DNA from: an uncultured Tateyamaria sp. | GTDB taxonomy: Bacteria; Pseudomonadota; Alphaproteobacteria; Rhodobacterales; Rhodobacteraceae | NCBI RefSeq assembly: GCF_947503705.1 | Contig: NZ_CANNES010000001.1 | Location: 496,001 to 560,000 of the forward strand | Length of the DNA: 64,000 nt | Direction: 5' to 3' | The notes under the pieces: model-generated | Seen by the model: the letters and a program-made list of their open reading frames with translations, nothing else | What the model was told of the DNA's origin: nothing | Database searches by the model: none | Shown here: positions 1 to 9,723 of the stretch, one piece after another | Position numbering within the stretch: position 1 is the stretch's first letter | How the letters are laid out: every line of letters begins with the position of its first letter | Program-made: the position numbers and the translations under genes

Positions 1-166
1 AAGCCATCTCGGCCACCAGCGCCTCGACTTGGGGCGGGTAGTCATGTTGCTTCAGAATGCCGTTCAGAACACCGTCAAGACGCGCCACGCGTCCGCGAAT
101 GTCGGAAGCATCAAGTTGAAAAGGCAGGACGGTATCGTCCCACGCGAGTTGCGAACCAAGGGTCAT
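1..166 (-). CDS. hslO: Hsp33 redox-regulated chaperone, N-terminal part
   Basis: Only the first 55 codons are in the window; the gene runs off the left edge. The reverse strand starts with ATG at 166, preceded by a purine-rich GAAGGAAA stretch, and encodes a protein starting MTLGSQLAWDDTVLPFQLD followed by DIRGRVARLD. This matches the N-terminus of alphaproteobacterial Hsp33, a cytoplasmic holdase chaperone activated by oxidation of a C-terminal zinc-binding cysteine cluster. That cluster lies outside the window, so activity cannot be judged. It diverges from the Nudix gene, so bases 167-243 should hold both promoters. The family call rests on the N-terminal motif alone. Confidence 0.8.
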   Translation of the reverse strand, partial: MTLGSQLAWDDTVLPFQLDASDIRGRVARLDGVLNGILKQHDYPPQVEALVAEMA

Positions 167-243
167 TGGGGTTTCCTTCAGCGCCAGTGCTTGGCATATC
201 GCGTCTATATAGGACAGTGGCCAGAAACTGAAAGAGGGTGCCT

Positions 244-681
244 ATGATCCGCCGTTTTGGTGAACCTCCTATCGCTGGGCAAACCTATGTGCGTCGGCCC
301 GGTGTCTATGCAGTACTCCCGCGGGATGGTCAGCTACTCTTGACCTGTCAGATGACTCCTGCGCCAGAAATCCAGCTGCCCGGTGGCGGGATTGATCCGG
401 GCGAAAGCCCGCTGTGCGCCCTGCACCGCGAGGTGTTTGAAGAAACCGGTTGGCGGATCGCCCAGCCACGCAAGCTGGGTGCTTTTCGCCGGTTCACGTT
501 TATGCCCGAATATGACCTTTGGGCGGAAAAGCTGTGCCATGTCTATGTAGCCTTTCCGACACGTGCGATCAGCGACCCGACCGAACCAGATCATTCGGTT
601 ATCTGGATGACCCCAGACGCCGCGGCCCTGACTGTTTACAACGAAGGTGACCGGTCGTTTGTTGCCCGTTACTGCGCCTGA
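244..681 (+). CDS. Nudix hydrolase
   Basis: A 145-residue Nudix protein. The Nudix box is complete at about residues 48-70: G, five residues, E54, seven residues, R62-E63, then EETGW, so the metal-binding glutamates are present. Members hydrolyse nucleoside diphosphates linked to another group; the substrate cannot be read from the sequence. I chose ATG 244 because GAGGG at 234-238 is well spaced from it; an in-frame GTG at 238 lies on that ribosome-binding site. The 3' end overlaps the convergent response regulator gene by 13 bases. It could be a housecleaning or a more specific enzyme; the family is certain. Confidence 0.9.
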   Translation: MIRRFGEPPIAGQTYVRRPGVYAVLPRDGQLLLTCQMTPAPEIQLPGGGIDPGESPLCALHREVFEETGWRIAQPRKLGAFRRFTFMPEYDLWAEKLCHVYVAFPTRAISDPTEPDHSVIWMTPDAAALTVYNEGDRSFVARYCA

Positions 682-1952
682 TCCGCTCCGTGGTATTCGA
701 ACACCAGCCCTGACACATCGTCAGGAAAAGTATCCCCGCCTGCAAATTCCGCCAGCCGCCAAATCATCGCCTCGAACAAGGCGGGTCCCTTTACGTCTGC
801 CAGGTCCGTCAGCATATCGGCGAGGCCCGCCTCCTCTAGCATCATACCATCGGCAGCAGGGCACTCGGTCACGCCATCCGACAACAAGATGATACGATCG
901 CCCGGATGCAGCTGCGCCTCAAATTGGGTAAAGGAAATGCCCGACATCAGGCCGACAGGGAATCCGCCCGGGCCATCCTGTTCGATGCTGCCGTCCGCCC
1001 GTTGGATCGCGGGATGCGGGTGGCCCGCCTGTGCCATCCTGATGTGGCCAGTAGTAAGGTCCAGATCCGCCAAAAGAAGGGTGAAATAATGCTCCGTCTC
1101 CATCTCGTCGAGGACGAGATCGTTGAGCAGTTCAATCACCTGTTCGGGAGGCAGGAAACCGTAGGTGTCATCCTCCCTCTTGGCCAAAGCCACGTTCTGA
1201 TCGGGAGCGGAGGCCGACAGATACCCCGCCAACCGCGCTGTCATTAAGGCAGAGCTGATGCCGTGCCCCGACACATCCAATGAATAAAGGCCCAGCCGCC
1301 CCTCGCCCGCAGGAAAAAACCCGACAAGGTCGCCGCCCACATGCCCGCTGGACCGCAGCATGAGGGATACGTCACCAGTGCCAAAGGATTTGTGCCGTTC
1401 CGGGATCAGCGATTGCTGTAGTTTTTTCGCCTCTAGCAGGTCGTTATCCAGCGAATCGTAAAGCCGTTGGAGTTCGTCCAGTGTGTCGGTGATCAGGCGG
1501 TTTTTCTCGGTCAGCTCCCGCTGCATCCGCAAAATCCGTTCGCCCGCCGCGATGCGTGCACGCAATTCGTTGGAGTCCACCGGCTTGGTCAGAAAATCAT
1601 CGGCCCCCGCCTCAAGGCCCATCGCGACCTCATTCTTTTCACTCTTGGACGTCAGCAGAATGAAATAACCATAGCGGTCCAATGTGATCTTGCGAAAGGC
1701 GTCACAGAATTCGAGGCCATTCATCCCCGGCATCATCCAATCGCTCAGCACCAGGTCAGGCGATACCGTTTTGCAGATGTCCAACGCCTCCTCGCCCGAC
1801 GCCGCCTCGTAGACCTCAAACCCCCAGCGCTTGACCGAACTGGACAGAATGCGCCGTTGCAACCTGCTGTCATCCACGATCAAAACCCGATGGGGGACAT
1901 CGGGTTCAAACGATACCGGGGTATCTGCAATCGTCTGGGCGGGTACGTTCAT
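669..1952 (-). CDS. Response regulator with PP2C/SpoIIE-type phosphatase output
   Basis: A 427-residue two-domain protein. Residues about 21-140 form a receiver domain with acidic pair D27-D28, phosphoacceptor D71 in the motif LSDWMMPGMNG, and a lysine in FLTKP. A predicted helical linker (about 150-190) follows, then a PP2C-like serine phosphatase domain to the C-terminus, with GGDLVGFF, DVSGHG and LSDGVTE metal-binding motifs. Such proteins typically dephosphorylate an anti-sigma-factor antagonist or similar partner when the receiver is phosphorylated. No HPK, anti-sigma factor or antagonist gene adjoins it; the only signalling neighbour is the divergent Hpt gene. The start at 1952 leaves out an unconserved upstream extension to 2021 and has no strong ribosome-binding site. 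Confidence 0.87.
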   Translation of the reverse strand: MNVPAQTIADTPVSFEPDVPHRVLIVDDSRLQRRILSSSVKRWGFEVYEAASGEEALDICKTVSPDLVLSDWMMPGMNGLEFCDAFRKITLDRYGYFILLTSKSEKNEVAMGLEAGADDFLTKPVDSNELRARIAAGERILRMQRELTEKNRLITDTLDELQRLYDSLDNDLLEAKKLQQSLIPERHKSFGTGDVSLMLRSSGHVGGDLVGFFPAGEGRLGLYSLDVSGHGISSALMTARLAGYLSASAPDQNVALAKREDDTYGFLPPEQVIELLNDLVLDEMETEHYFTLLLADLDLTTGHIRMAQAGHPHPAIQRADGSIEQDGPGGFPVGLMSGISFTQFEAQLHPGDRIILLSDGVTECPAADGMMLEEAGLADMLTDLADVKGPALFEAMIWRLAEFAGGDTFPDDVSGLVFEYHGADQAQ

Positions 1953-2101
1953 ATCTAGGTTTGTCCGAACTGCTCTGGCCCGGCCTACCCCGCCCAACTT
2001 AACGACCCATGAAGCGGACAATTGAAGTCTTTAAACCTTTACCCATTACCTTTTCTAAACTTCTCGCTGTTCCACTTGGTCGCAAGGAAAGGAGTCTGGC
2101 G

Positions 2102-2434
2102 ATGATCGACTGGCAACGTGTGACGACCCTACGCGATGAAATCGGCGCGGAGGACTTTGAAGAAGTGGTGCCCATGTTTCTCGAAGAGGTCGAGGCGGTG
2201 ACAGACGAATTACGCACCAATCCAGATGTGACCAAACTTGAGGACCACATGCATTTCCTCAAGGGTTGCGCTGTCAGCCTTGGCTTTGCCGCGTTTTCAG
2301 ACATGTGCAACGATGGGGAGGTTTTGGCAGCAGCAGGCAAGGGGACGGAGATAGACGTGCCAGCGATTCTGGACTGTTACGAGGCTTCGAAAACCGCGTT
2401 CATGACAGGCTTGGCCCAAGGCGCCGCCGCCTAG
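2102..2434 (+). CDS. Hpt domain phosphotransfer protein
   Basis: A 110-residue single-domain protein, mostly helical, with the phosphotransfer motif HFLKG in which H51 is the likely phosphoacceptor. Hpt proteins pass phosphate between receiver domains. The start at 2102 is supported by AAGGAG at 2089-2094, seven bases upstream; a longer reading from 2009 lacks this. It is transcribed divergently from the receiver-phosphatase gene, which is its obvious candidate partner (inference). It ends in a CTAG shared with the convergent ilvA stop. No hybrid kinase is present nearby, so the phosphate donor would have to be encoded elsewhere. Confidence 0.88.
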   Translation: MIDWQRVTTLRDEIGAEDFEEVVPMFLEEVEAVTDELRTNPDVTKLEDHMHFLKGCAVSLGFAAFSDMCNDGEVLAAAGKGTEIDVPAILDCYEASKTAFMTGLAQGAAA

Positions 2435-3657
2435 ATGACGAACTGCACCAGCATCTCATCATCGGTAATATCGGTATAGGTGAAGCCAGCCTCGTCCAAC
2501 TCGCTCAGAAAGCGGGCAAAATTGTCTGGATGGGTCGTCTCGATCCCGATCAAAACCGACCCAAAGTTGCGCGCCGATTTCTTGAGGTATTCGAACCGGG
2601 CGATGTCATCATCCGGGCCAAGGATGTTCAGGAAATCCTTTAGCGCACCGGGCCGTTGGGGCATCCGAAGGATAAAGTATTTCTTAACGCCAGAGTAGCG
2701 CTGCGCCCGCTCCTTAACCTCCGGCAACCGCTCAAAATCAAAGTTGCCGCCCGAGGCGATGCACACAACCGTCTTGCCTTTGATTTGATCTGCGACATCC
2801 GCCAATGCCTCGATCGACAAGGCGCCGGCAGGCTCCAGTACAATCCCCTCGACATTCAGCATCTCGATGATCGTGGTGCAAATCCGATCTTCTGAAATCG
2901 ACAAGACATCGCTTGGGTCGACATCCGACAAGCGGGCGAAAGTGCGCTGGCCGATCTTGGCCACCGCCGCCCCGTCCACAAAGGTGTTGATGGGCGACAC
3001 ATCGACCGGTTTACCCGCCTTGATCGCTTCGGCCAAGGACATGGCCCCGCTTGGCTCGGCAAAGGTATAGTCGGCTCGCGTCCCAAAGTAGCTGCGCGTG
3101 CCAGACGATAGCCCGCCACCGCCCACGGCCAGAATGACGCGATCCGGCGCGCGACCCAACTGCTCCTCAATCTCAAAGGCGACCGATGCTTGGCCCTCAA
3201 TCACGTCATCATCGTCAAAGGGCGACAGAAAATGCGCGCCCACCTCGCCGCAATAGGCCTGGGCCGAGGCCAGCGTGTCGTCAAAATAGTCGCCCGTCAG
3301 GCGCACCTCGACATCTGCACCGCCAAACATCTTGGTCTTCATGATCTTTTGTTCGGGTGTGGTCACCGGCATGAAAATCACGCCTTTCGCCCCAAAATGC
3401 CGACACATGAACGCAACGCCTTGGGCGTGATTGCCCGCACTCGCACAGACAAAGATGGCCCCGGGCGCCATCACCTTGCGCATCGCGTTAAACGCCCCGC
3501 GCAGCTTGTAGGACCGTACCGGGCTCAAATCTTCACGTTTCAGCCAGATGTCAGCGCCATGCCGCTCTGACAGCATGTCATTGCGCAGCAGCGGCGTCGC
3601 CGGAAACACGTCGCGCATCGCCTGGGTGGCCGCGCGCACATCGTCCTGAAAGCTCAT
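2431..3657 (-). CDS. ilvA: Threonine ammonia-lyase (threonine deaminase)
   Basis: A 408-residue PLP enzyme converting threonine to 2-oxobutanoate, the first step of isoleucine synthesis. The PLP lysine lies in SYKLRGA near residue 55, and the phosphate-binding glycine loop reads GGGGLSSG. The last ~80 residues (from [13 protein letters not shown]) form one ACT-like regulatory domain, so this is the short single-ACT form and not the ~510-residue E. coli form. The start at 3657 has AAGGG seven bases upstream; the reading from 3681 adds eight residues without support. Divergent from argG; bases 3658-3771 hold both promoters. Confidence 0.93.
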   Translation of the reverse strand: MSFQDDVRAATQAMRDVFPATPLLRNDMLSERHGADIWLKREDLSPVRSYKLRGAFNAMRKVMAPGAIFVCASAGNHAQGVAFMCRHFGAKGVIFMPVTTPEQKIMKTKMFGGADVEVRLTGDYFDDTLASAQAYCGEVGAHFLSPFDDDDVIEGQASVAFEIEEQLGRAPDRVILAVGGGGLSSGTRSYFGTRADYTFAEPSGAMSLAEAIKAGKPVDVSPINTFVDGAAVAKIGQRTFARLSDVDPSDVLSISEDRICTTIIEMLNVEGIVLEPAGALSIEALADVADQIKGKTVVCIASGGNFDFERLPEVKERAQRYSGVKKYFILRMPQRPGALKDFLNILGPDDDIARFEYLKKSARNFGSVLIGIETTHPDNFARFLSELDEAGFTYTDITDDEMLVQFVI

Positions 3658-3771
3658 GAAGTGACCCTTTTCAACATTCACACCGGCCTAACCGGGCGCG
3701 CGGTTTCGGTCAATCTTGCCCCTGTGCCGCAAAACCGGTATCGGCAGCCAAACCGTCAAAGGAACATAAAG

Positions 3772-4989
3772 ATGAGCGCGCCCAAAAAAGTTGTGCTGGC
3801 CTATTCCGGTGGCCTCGACACCTCGATCATCCTCAAATGGCTGCAAACCGAATACGGCTGTGAAGTAGTGACCTTCACCGCCGATCTGGGTCAGGGCGAA
3901 GAGTTGGAACCCGCCCGCGCCAAGGCCGAAATGATGGGTGCCTCCAGCATCTATATCGAGGACGTGCGCGAAGAGTTCGTTCGCGATTTCGTGTTTCCGA
4001 TGTTCCGTGCCAACGCGCTCTACGAGGGGCTGTATCTGCTGGGCACCTCCATCGCGCGCCCCCTGATTTCCAAACGTCTGGTCGAGATTGCCGCCATCGA
4101 AGGCGCTGATGCCGTCGCCCATGGTGCCACCGGCAAGGGCAACGATCAGGTACGATTTGAACTGGCCGCCTACGCGCTGAACCCCGACATCAAGGTGATA
4201 GCCCCCTGGCGCGAGTGGGACCTGAGCAGCCGGACCAAGTTGATCGACTTTGCGGAAAAGAACCAGATCCCGATCGCCAAGGACAAACGGGGCGAGGCGC
4301 CATTCTCGGTCGATGCAAACCTCTTGCATACCTCCTCCGAAGGCAAAGTCCTTGAAGACCCCGCCGTCGATGCCCCCGATTACGTATATCAACGCACCGT
4401 CGCGCCCGAAGATGCGCCCAACACGCCTGAATACATCGAAATCGGTTTCGAGAAGGGTGATGCAGTCTCTATCAACGGGGAAATGATGTCGCCCGCCACG
4501 ATCCTGACCAAGCTGAATGAGCTGGGTGGCAAGCACGGCATTGGCCGTCTTGATCTGGTCGAAGGCCGTTTCGTCGGTATGAAGTCGCGCGGCATCTACG
4601 AGACACCTGGTGGCACGATCCTGCTTGAGGCCCATCGCGGGATTGAACAGATCACGCTGGATCGCGGTGCCGCCCACCTCAAGGACGAGCTGATGCCGCG
4701 CTATGCCGAGCTGATCTATAACGGGTTCTGGTTCTCGCCCGAGCGCGAAATGCTGCAAGCCATGATCGACAAGAGCCAGGAACACGTCACAGGCACGGTT
4801 CGTCTGAAGCTGTATAAAGGTCTTGCGCGGACGGTTGGGCGTTGGTCTGATCACTCACTCTATTCCGAAGCGCATGTGACGTTCGAGGACGACGCCGGTG
4901 CCTATGATCAAAAGGATGCGGCTGGTTTCATCCAGTTGAACGCCCTGCGGCTCAAACTGTTGGCGGCGCGGGATCGTCGTCTAAAGTAA
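3772..4989 (+). CDS. argG: Argininosuccinate synthase
   Basis: A 405-residue cytoplasmic enzyme that joins citrulline and aspartate using ATP, the penultimate step of arginine synthesis. The N-terminus carries the PP-loop ATP motif AYSGGLDTS, and the length is typical of the family. ATG 3772 is preceded by AAAGGAA; a longer in-frame reading from 3661 runs back across the ilvA promoter and is rejected. The 3' end overlaps the convergent sulfotransferase-like gene by 38 bases. No argH neighbour is present. The identification is firm. Confidence 0.96.
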   Translation: MSAPKKVVLAYSGGLDTSIILKWLQTEYGCEVVTFTADLGQGEELEPARAKAEMMGASSIYIEDVREEFVRDFVFPMFRANALYEGLYLLGTSIARPLISKRLVEIAAIEGADAVAHGATGKGNDQVRFELAAYALNPDIKVIAPWREWDLSSRTKLIDFAEKNQIPIAKDKRGEAPFSVDANLLHTSSEGKVLEDPAVDAPDYVYQRTVAPEDAPNTPEYIEIGFEKGDAVSINGEMMSPATILTKLNELGGKHGIGRLDLVEGRFVGMKSRGIYETPGGTILLEAHRGIEQITLDRGAAHLKDELMPRYAELIYNGFWFSPEREMLQAMIDKSQEHVTGTVRLKLYKGLARTVGRWSDHSLYSEAHVTFEDDAGAYDQKDAAGFIQLNALRLKLLAARDRRLK

Positions 4990-5686
4990 TCTTGTGCGCG
5001 GCGAGTGCCTTGTAATGGGGCATCGCCGCGTCCACGATCCGGGCATACTCGCCAGTAACTTCGGGCAAAGGCCCCTCGGCCCCATCAAATCCGGTCGAAC
5101 GGTGCACCGCGCCATACCAATGCGCGGCCCACACACCGTCTGCCGCATGGCCGCCAATGGGCCAGCGCAGCATGTTTTCATCCCATCCGATCCCGATCCG
5201 AGCGCAGAGCTTTTGTAACATTTGCGCGGGATCGGTCCGAATATCGGCGGAATCTATTACAATCGGCGCATCCACGCGGTCAAAGATCGCGGCCTGCTGG
5301 ACAAACCCGATATCCTCCAATGTGGGCCCCTCGCGCTTGCGGGCATAGCTGGCGATCACCCGGGCGGGATGGCGGATCAGAAATATATTTTTAACATCTG
5401 CCAACCAGTCCATGCGCCAGTCAGGCAGCATGTGGTGCGTCATGTGCTTTTGATAGAAAATGGGCTCTGATACAGGCGAAAATAGCGATCTTACCACATC
5501 CGCAGGGTCGTTTGGCTGCGATGCCATGATTTGCATGCCCATTGGATGATCCAGCCCCGTCGCCGCCAGGTAGGCAGCATAAAACGGCTCGTCCACCACG
5601 CGGGCATCGCCCCGCGCGCCAAAGCTGTACATCATCGCCGTCGACAGATTGCGCGGCCCGGACCACATCGCGATACGTTTTGTCAT
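4952..5686 (-). CDS. Sulfotransferase-like P-loop protein
   Basis: A 244-residue protein with an N-terminal phosphosulfate/P-loop-like motif ([13 protein letters not shown], residues 8-20) and a later [13 protein letters not shown] segment resembling the 3'-phosphate binding helix of PAPS-dependent sulfotransferases. This places it in the sulfotransferase fold group, and the acceptor is unknown. No signal peptide or membrane segment. Its last 38 bases lie inside the 3' end of argG on the other strand. It could equally be an uncharacterised member that has lost sulfotransferase activity; only the fold is supported. Confidence 0.7.
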   Translation of the reverse strand: MTKRIAMWSGPRNLSTAMMYSFGARGDARVVDEPFYAAYLAATGLDHPMGMQIMASQPNDPADVVRSLFSPVSEPIFYQKHMTHHMLPDWRMDWLADVKNIFLIRHPARVIASYARKREGPTLEDIGFVQQAAIFDRVDAPIVIDSADIRTDPAQMLQKLCARIGIGWDENMLRWPIGGHAADGVWAAHWYGAVHRSTGFDGAEGPLPEVTGEYARIVDAAMPHYKALAAHKITLDDDPAPPTV

Positions 5687-5809
5687 GGGTCAAACGCTAG
5701 GCCGGACGCGCCAAATGGTAAACGATAATCACGGATGCGCGACTTCCCCACCCTGTGACTTGAGCGTGGCAGCAACCTGAGCCACGATTTGTGACAAAGG
5801 AGCATTGCC

Positions 5810-6469
5810 ATGACACCCGTTCGGACCCTCAAGACCTGTGCCCTGACGCTGATGATCGTTTTGGGATTTTTGGTGCAAACGAAAACATCCCAGGCGCAGC
5901 AATTGGAAACCCTGACAGTCGCGGGCGGCTGTTTCTGGTGCGTCGAGGCCGATTTCGAAAAGGTCAAAGGAGTCAAGGAAGCCGTTTCCGGTTTTACTGG
6001 CGGTGCGGTGGCAAACCCAACATACAAGCAGGTGGTGGCAGGTGGCACCGGCCATATCGAGGCGGTCCAGATCACATACGATTCGTCTCAGGTCAGCGCG
6101 AGCACCCTGATGGCCCTCTTTTTCCGCTCAATTGATCCGACGGATGCGGGCGGGCAATTCTGTGATCGCGGGCAATCCTATACAACGGCCATTTTCGCGA
6201 CACCCGATCAGCAAAACGCCGCCCAGAAGGCCAAGGCACAGGCCCAAGTCGATCTGGGCCAGACTGTGGTGACCCCAATTCTGCAAGCGTCAGAGTTCTA
6301 TCCGGCGGACGGTTATCACCAGGATTATTACAAGCAGCGCAGCATCGTTCTGACCCGCTTTGGTCCCAAGTCCAAGGCAAACGCGTACAAGGCCTATCGC
6401 GAGGCATGCGGTCGTGATCAGCGCGTGCGCGAGCTTTGGGGGTCTGCGGCACCTTTCGCCGGCAGTTAA
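5810..6469 (+). CDS. msrA: Peptide-methionine (S)-S-oxide reductase, exported form
   Basis: A 219-residue MsrA. The catalytic motif GCFWC puts the nucleophile at C41, and the family signature continues with VEADFEKVKGV. It repairs methionine-S-sulfoxide in proteins. Residues 1-29 form a signal peptide (basic start, hydrophobic stretch, TSQAQ end), so the enzyme probably acts in the periplasm. A cysteine downstream (FCDRGQSY) and one near the C-terminus (REACGRD) could serve in recycling. The ATG at 5810 follows CAAAGGAGCATTGCC. It ends in a TTAA shared with the convergent rbsK-like gene. No msrB is nearby. Confidence 0.93.
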   Translation: MTPVRTLKTCALTLMIVLGFLVQTKTSQAQQLETLTVAGGCFWCVEADFEKVKGVKEAVSGFTGGAVANPTYKQVVAGGTGHIEAVQITYDSSQVSASTLMALFFRSIDPTDAGGQFCDRGQSYTTAIFATPDQQNAAQKAKAQAQVDLGQTVVTPILQASEFYPADGYHQDYYKQRSIVLTRFGPKSKANAYKAYREACGRDQRVRELWGSAAPFAGS

Positions 6470-7344
6470 GTCAAGCGCGCGTCCTCAATATCTTTCAGGT
6501 CGGGGATAACATCGGCTGTGCCCAAACGGGTCACCATCAACGCCCCGGCCTGGGTTGCCAGCGACAAGGCCTGAGCCATCGGCAGCCCCCGGTCCAGTCC
6601 CGCGATCAGGAACCCGGTAAAGGTATCGCCAGCGCCCGTGGTATCCACCGGCGTGACGGGAATCGCAGACACATGTGTCTCTGTTCCGGCAGAAACGTTG
6701 ATCCAGCGGCTGCCATCACCGCCCAAGGTTACAACGATATCGTCGATGCCAAGGTCGCTCAGATCCTTGCCCAGCGCCGCTTGCAGCTGCTCTGCCTCTA
6801 CCTCATTCAGAACAAGTAAATCGACGAAAGGCAAAACCGCCTCAACCGCGGCTGCATCAAAGGGTGCCGCGGCATATACCACGCGCAGCCCAAGCTGTTT
6901 TGCGATTTGTGCAGCATAAAGCTGACCATTGGTTTCGTTCTGGGTGACCAGAGTATCGCCCGGCGAAGCGGTGGACAAAGCCGCGCCAATCATCTCTTCC
7001 GTGATCATACCATTGGTGCCGGGATAGATGATAATCTGGTTTTCACCGTCCTCGGCGACCGCGATATTGGCGTGACCCGTCGCCTCGCCCCGCATTGTCG
7101 CGATTGACCGCGTGTCGACGCCGTATTCCATCAACCGCTCGACCGTCCACGCCCCGTCACCGCCAACGGCCCCGATATGGGTGACCCGCCCAGCGCCACG
7201 CGCAATGGCGACCGACATGTTGGCCCCTTTTCCGCCCAGGCCTTGTTGATGCGCCGTAGCGCTCAATGTCTCGCCAGGTCCCGGCAGATGCGGCACGCGA
7301 TACGCATTGTCGATATTGATGGAGCCGAGGTTCCAGACCGCCAT
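6466..7344 (-). CDS. rbsK: PfkB-family sugar kinase, ribokinase-like
   Basis: A 292-residue PfkB carbohydrate kinase. The substrate-side motif GLGGKGANMS (36-45) and the catalytic anion-hole motif DTTGAGDTF (catalytic D240) are intact and of ribokinase type. It likely phosphorylates ribose or a related sugar or nucleoside; no ribose transport genes are next to it, so substrate is inferred. The ATG at 7344 shares its A with the maeB stop (TGATG), so translation is probably coupled to maeB. The reading from 7359 is rejected because it lies inside maeB. Confidence 0.8.
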   Translation of the reverse strand: MAVWNLGSINIDNAYRVPHLPGPGETLSATAHQQGLGGKGANMSVAIARGAGRVTHIGAVGGDGAWTVERLMEYGVDTRSIATMRGEATGHANIAVAEDGENQIIIYPGTNGMITEEMIGAALSTASPGDTLVTQNETNGQLYAAQIAKQLGLRVVYAAAPFDAAAVEAVLPFVDLLVLNEVEAEQLQAALGKDLSDLGIDDIVVTLGGDGSRWINVSAGTETHVSAIPVTPVDTTGAGDTFTGFLIAGLDRGLPMAQALSLATQAGALMVTRLGTADVIPDLKDIEDARLT

Positions 7345-9599
7345 CAGCCCACCTTGCACGCCGCCAGAACAGCCATGTTCAGGATGTCATTGGCACCCGA
7401 GTTCGACGAGCAAATCTGGATCGACCCACCCACACCTGCCAGAATCGGTCCGATCACCGTAGCCGCCCCCATTTCCTGCATCAGCTTGACCGATATGCTG
7501 GCCGAATGGCGCGCTGGCACCACCAGAATATTGGCCGGACCCGTTAGCCGCGAAAACGGATAGGCCTGTTGCGCATTCACATTCAGCGCCACGTCGACGG
7601 TCATTTCGCCCTCATACTCGAAATCAACGCCGCGCGCGTCCAGTACCCGAGGCGCCTGATGCATCTTTTCCGCCCGCTCCGACACCGGATAGCCAAAGGT
7701 CGAAAAGCTGACAAAAGCAACGCGCGGCTCAAGACCCATGTTACGGGCGACAATGGCGGCCTGCTCTGCGATGTCAGCCAGGTCCTCTTCGTCAGGCCAT
7801 TCATGCACCAGAGTGTCGGCGATAAACACAATCCGCCCTTTGTGGATCAGGGCCGTGATGCCCGCGGCTTTGCTGGATGCGTCCGCATCAAACACGTGGC
7901 CAATCCGGTCCAGAACGTGGGCTGATTTGCGCGTGGCCCCCGTGACCAAACCGTCACCATGCCCATGGGCCAGCATCAACGCGGCAAACACATGTCGATC
8001 CCGCGCGGCAAGGCGGTGCACATCGGCACCGTCAAAACCACGACGCTGCAAACGTTCGTAAAGATGCGCTTTGTAGCTGTCCAAGTGGGTGGTGTTGGCC
8101 GCGTTCACGATCTCCAACTCGCGGGCCGCATCGCCCAGGCCAACAGTCTCTAACTTGGCCTTTACGTCATCAGCACGGCCTACAACCAACGCGGTGCCAA
8201 AACCGGAACGTTGATACATCACAGCCGCGCGCAATACGCGGGGGTCGTCCCCCTCGGCAAAGATCATGCGCGCCTGGGCCGCGCGGGCGCGGGCGTTGAT
8301 GCCAGTCAGAATGCTGGCCGTCGGGTCCATCCGTGACTTCAACGACAGCTCATACGCATCCATGTCGATGATGGGCCGCCGGGCTGCACCGGTGTCCATC
8401 CCCGCCTTGGCCACGGCGGGGGGAATCCGGTAAATCAGGCGCGGATCGAACGGCGTCGGAATAATGTAATCGCGCCCAAAGCTCAGGTTTTTGCCATAGG
8501 CAAGCGCCACCTCGTCCGGCACATCCTCGCGCGCCAAAGCAGCAAGGGCATGGGCGCAAGCAATCTTCATCTCGTCGTTGATGGCACGGGCATGAATATC
8601 CAGCGCACCGCGAAAGAGGTAAGGAAAGCCCAGAACGTTATTCACCTGGTTGGGATAATCGCTACGGCCGGTGGCGACGATGGCGTCCATACGAACTTCA
8701 TGCGCTTCTTCCGGCGTAATCTCGGGGTCAGGGTTGGCCATAGCGAAAATGACGGGATTGTCGGCCATGCTTTGCACCATATCGGGGGTCACCGCACCTT
8801 TGACCGAAACGCCAAGGAACACATCGGCACCGACCATCGCATCCTCAAGCGTGCGTAGATCGGTTTTCACGGCGTGGGCTGATTTCCATTGGTTCATGCC
8901 TTCGGTCCGGCCCTGATAAACCACGCCCTTGGTATCGCACATGATACAGTTTTCGTGCCGCGCGCCCATGGACTTCAACAGCTCGATACAGGCGATCCCC
9001 GCTGCACCGGCACCATTCAAAACGATCTTCACGTCTTCGATCTTTTTACCAGAGATGTGCAGCGCGTTGATCAGACCCGCAGCACAAATCACCGCCGTAC
9101 CATGCTGGTCATCATGGAAAACGGGAATATCCATTTCCTCTTTGAGCCGCTGTTCGATGATAAAGCATTCGGGCGCCTTGATGTCCTCAAGGTTGATACC
9201 GCCAAAGGTCGGGCCCATCAGCTTGACCGCCTGACAGAACGCATCGGGGTCTTCGGTATCCAGCTCAATGTCGATGGAGTTCACGTCAGCAAAGCGTTTG
9301 AACAAAACCGCCTTGCCCTCCATCACCGGTTTGGAGCCAAGGGCACCAAGATTGCCCAGCCCCAGAACGGCGGTGCCGTTTGAAATCACCGCAACAAGGT
9401 TGCCCTTGTTGGTATAGTCATAGGCCAGCTCGGGGTTCTCGGCGATTGCCTCGCAAGGGACGGCCACACCGGGGGAATAGGCGAGGCTCAGATCGCGCTG
9501 CGTGGTCATCGGGACCGTTGCAGTAATCTCGAACTTGCCCGGCGTCGGCTCAAGGTGGAACGCAAGCGCCTCTTCTGGCGTCACTTTGGTCTTGCTCAT
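7344..9599 (-). CDS. maeB: NADP-dependent malic enzyme with phosphotransacetylase-like C-domain
   Basis: A 751-residue MaeB-type enzyme. Roughly residues 1-425 form the malic enzyme part (SLAYSPGVAVPC, the FHDDQHGTAV metal/substrate segment, NGAGAAGIA nucleotide motif) converting malate to pyruvate, CO2 and NADPH. The remainder resembles phosphate acetyltransferase, which in this class is regulatory and not catalytic. ATG 9599 follows GGGAGGA about ten bases upstream; the reading from 9683 adds an unconserved basic leader. It diverges from mutS; bases 9600-9723 hold both promoters. It is followed by, and coupled to, a ribokinase-like gene. Confidence 0.94.
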   Translation of the reverse strand: MSKTKVTPEEALAFHLEPTPGKFEITATVPMTTQRDLSLAYSPGVAVPCEAIAENPELAYDYTNKGNLVAVISNGTAVLGLGNLGALGSKPVMEGKAVLFKRFADVNSIDIELDTEDPDAFCQAVKLMGPTFGGINLEDIKAPECFIIEQRLKEEMDIPVFHDDQHGTAVICAAGLINALHISGKKIEDVKIVLNGAGAAGIACIELLKSMGARHENCIMCDTKGVVYQGRTEGMNQWKSAHAVKTDLRTLEDAMVGADVFLGVSVKGAVTPDMVQSMADNPVIFAMANPDPEITPEEAHEVRMDAIVATGRSDYPNQVNNVLGFPYLFRGALDIHARAINDEMKIACAHALAALAREDVPDEVALAYGKNLSFGRDYIIPTPFDPRLIYRIPPAVAKAGMDTGAARRPIIDMDAYELSLKSRMDPTASILTGINARARAAQARMIFAEGDDPRVLRAAVMYQRSGFGTALVVGRADDVKAKLETVGLGDAARELEIVNAANTTHLDSYKAHLYERLQRRGFDGADVHRLAARDRHVFAALMLAHGHGDGLVTGATRKSAHVLDRIGHVFDADASSKAAGITALIHKGRIVFIADTLVHEWPDEEDLADIAEQAAIVARNMGLEPRVAFVSFSTFGYPVSERAEKMHQAPRVLDARGVDFEYEGEMTVDVALNVNAQQAYPFSRLTGPANILVVPARHSASISVKLMQEMGAATVIGPILAGVGGSIQICSSNSGANDILNMAVLAACKVG

Positions 9600-9723
9600 C
9601 TGCGTAAATCCTCCCTCGCGTCCAACCCGTTTAACGCACCGCGCATCCCGCCTCAATCGACTTTGGCTTTCCCTTGGTCGCACCCGTTTGTAAGGTCACG
9701 CGGCATCAGCCCGAGGACATGCC

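Noticed and set aside
3688-4854. 388-residue reverse ORF within argG
   Set aside because: It lies opposite a certain gene and shows no family signature; long antisense ORFs are common at this base composition.
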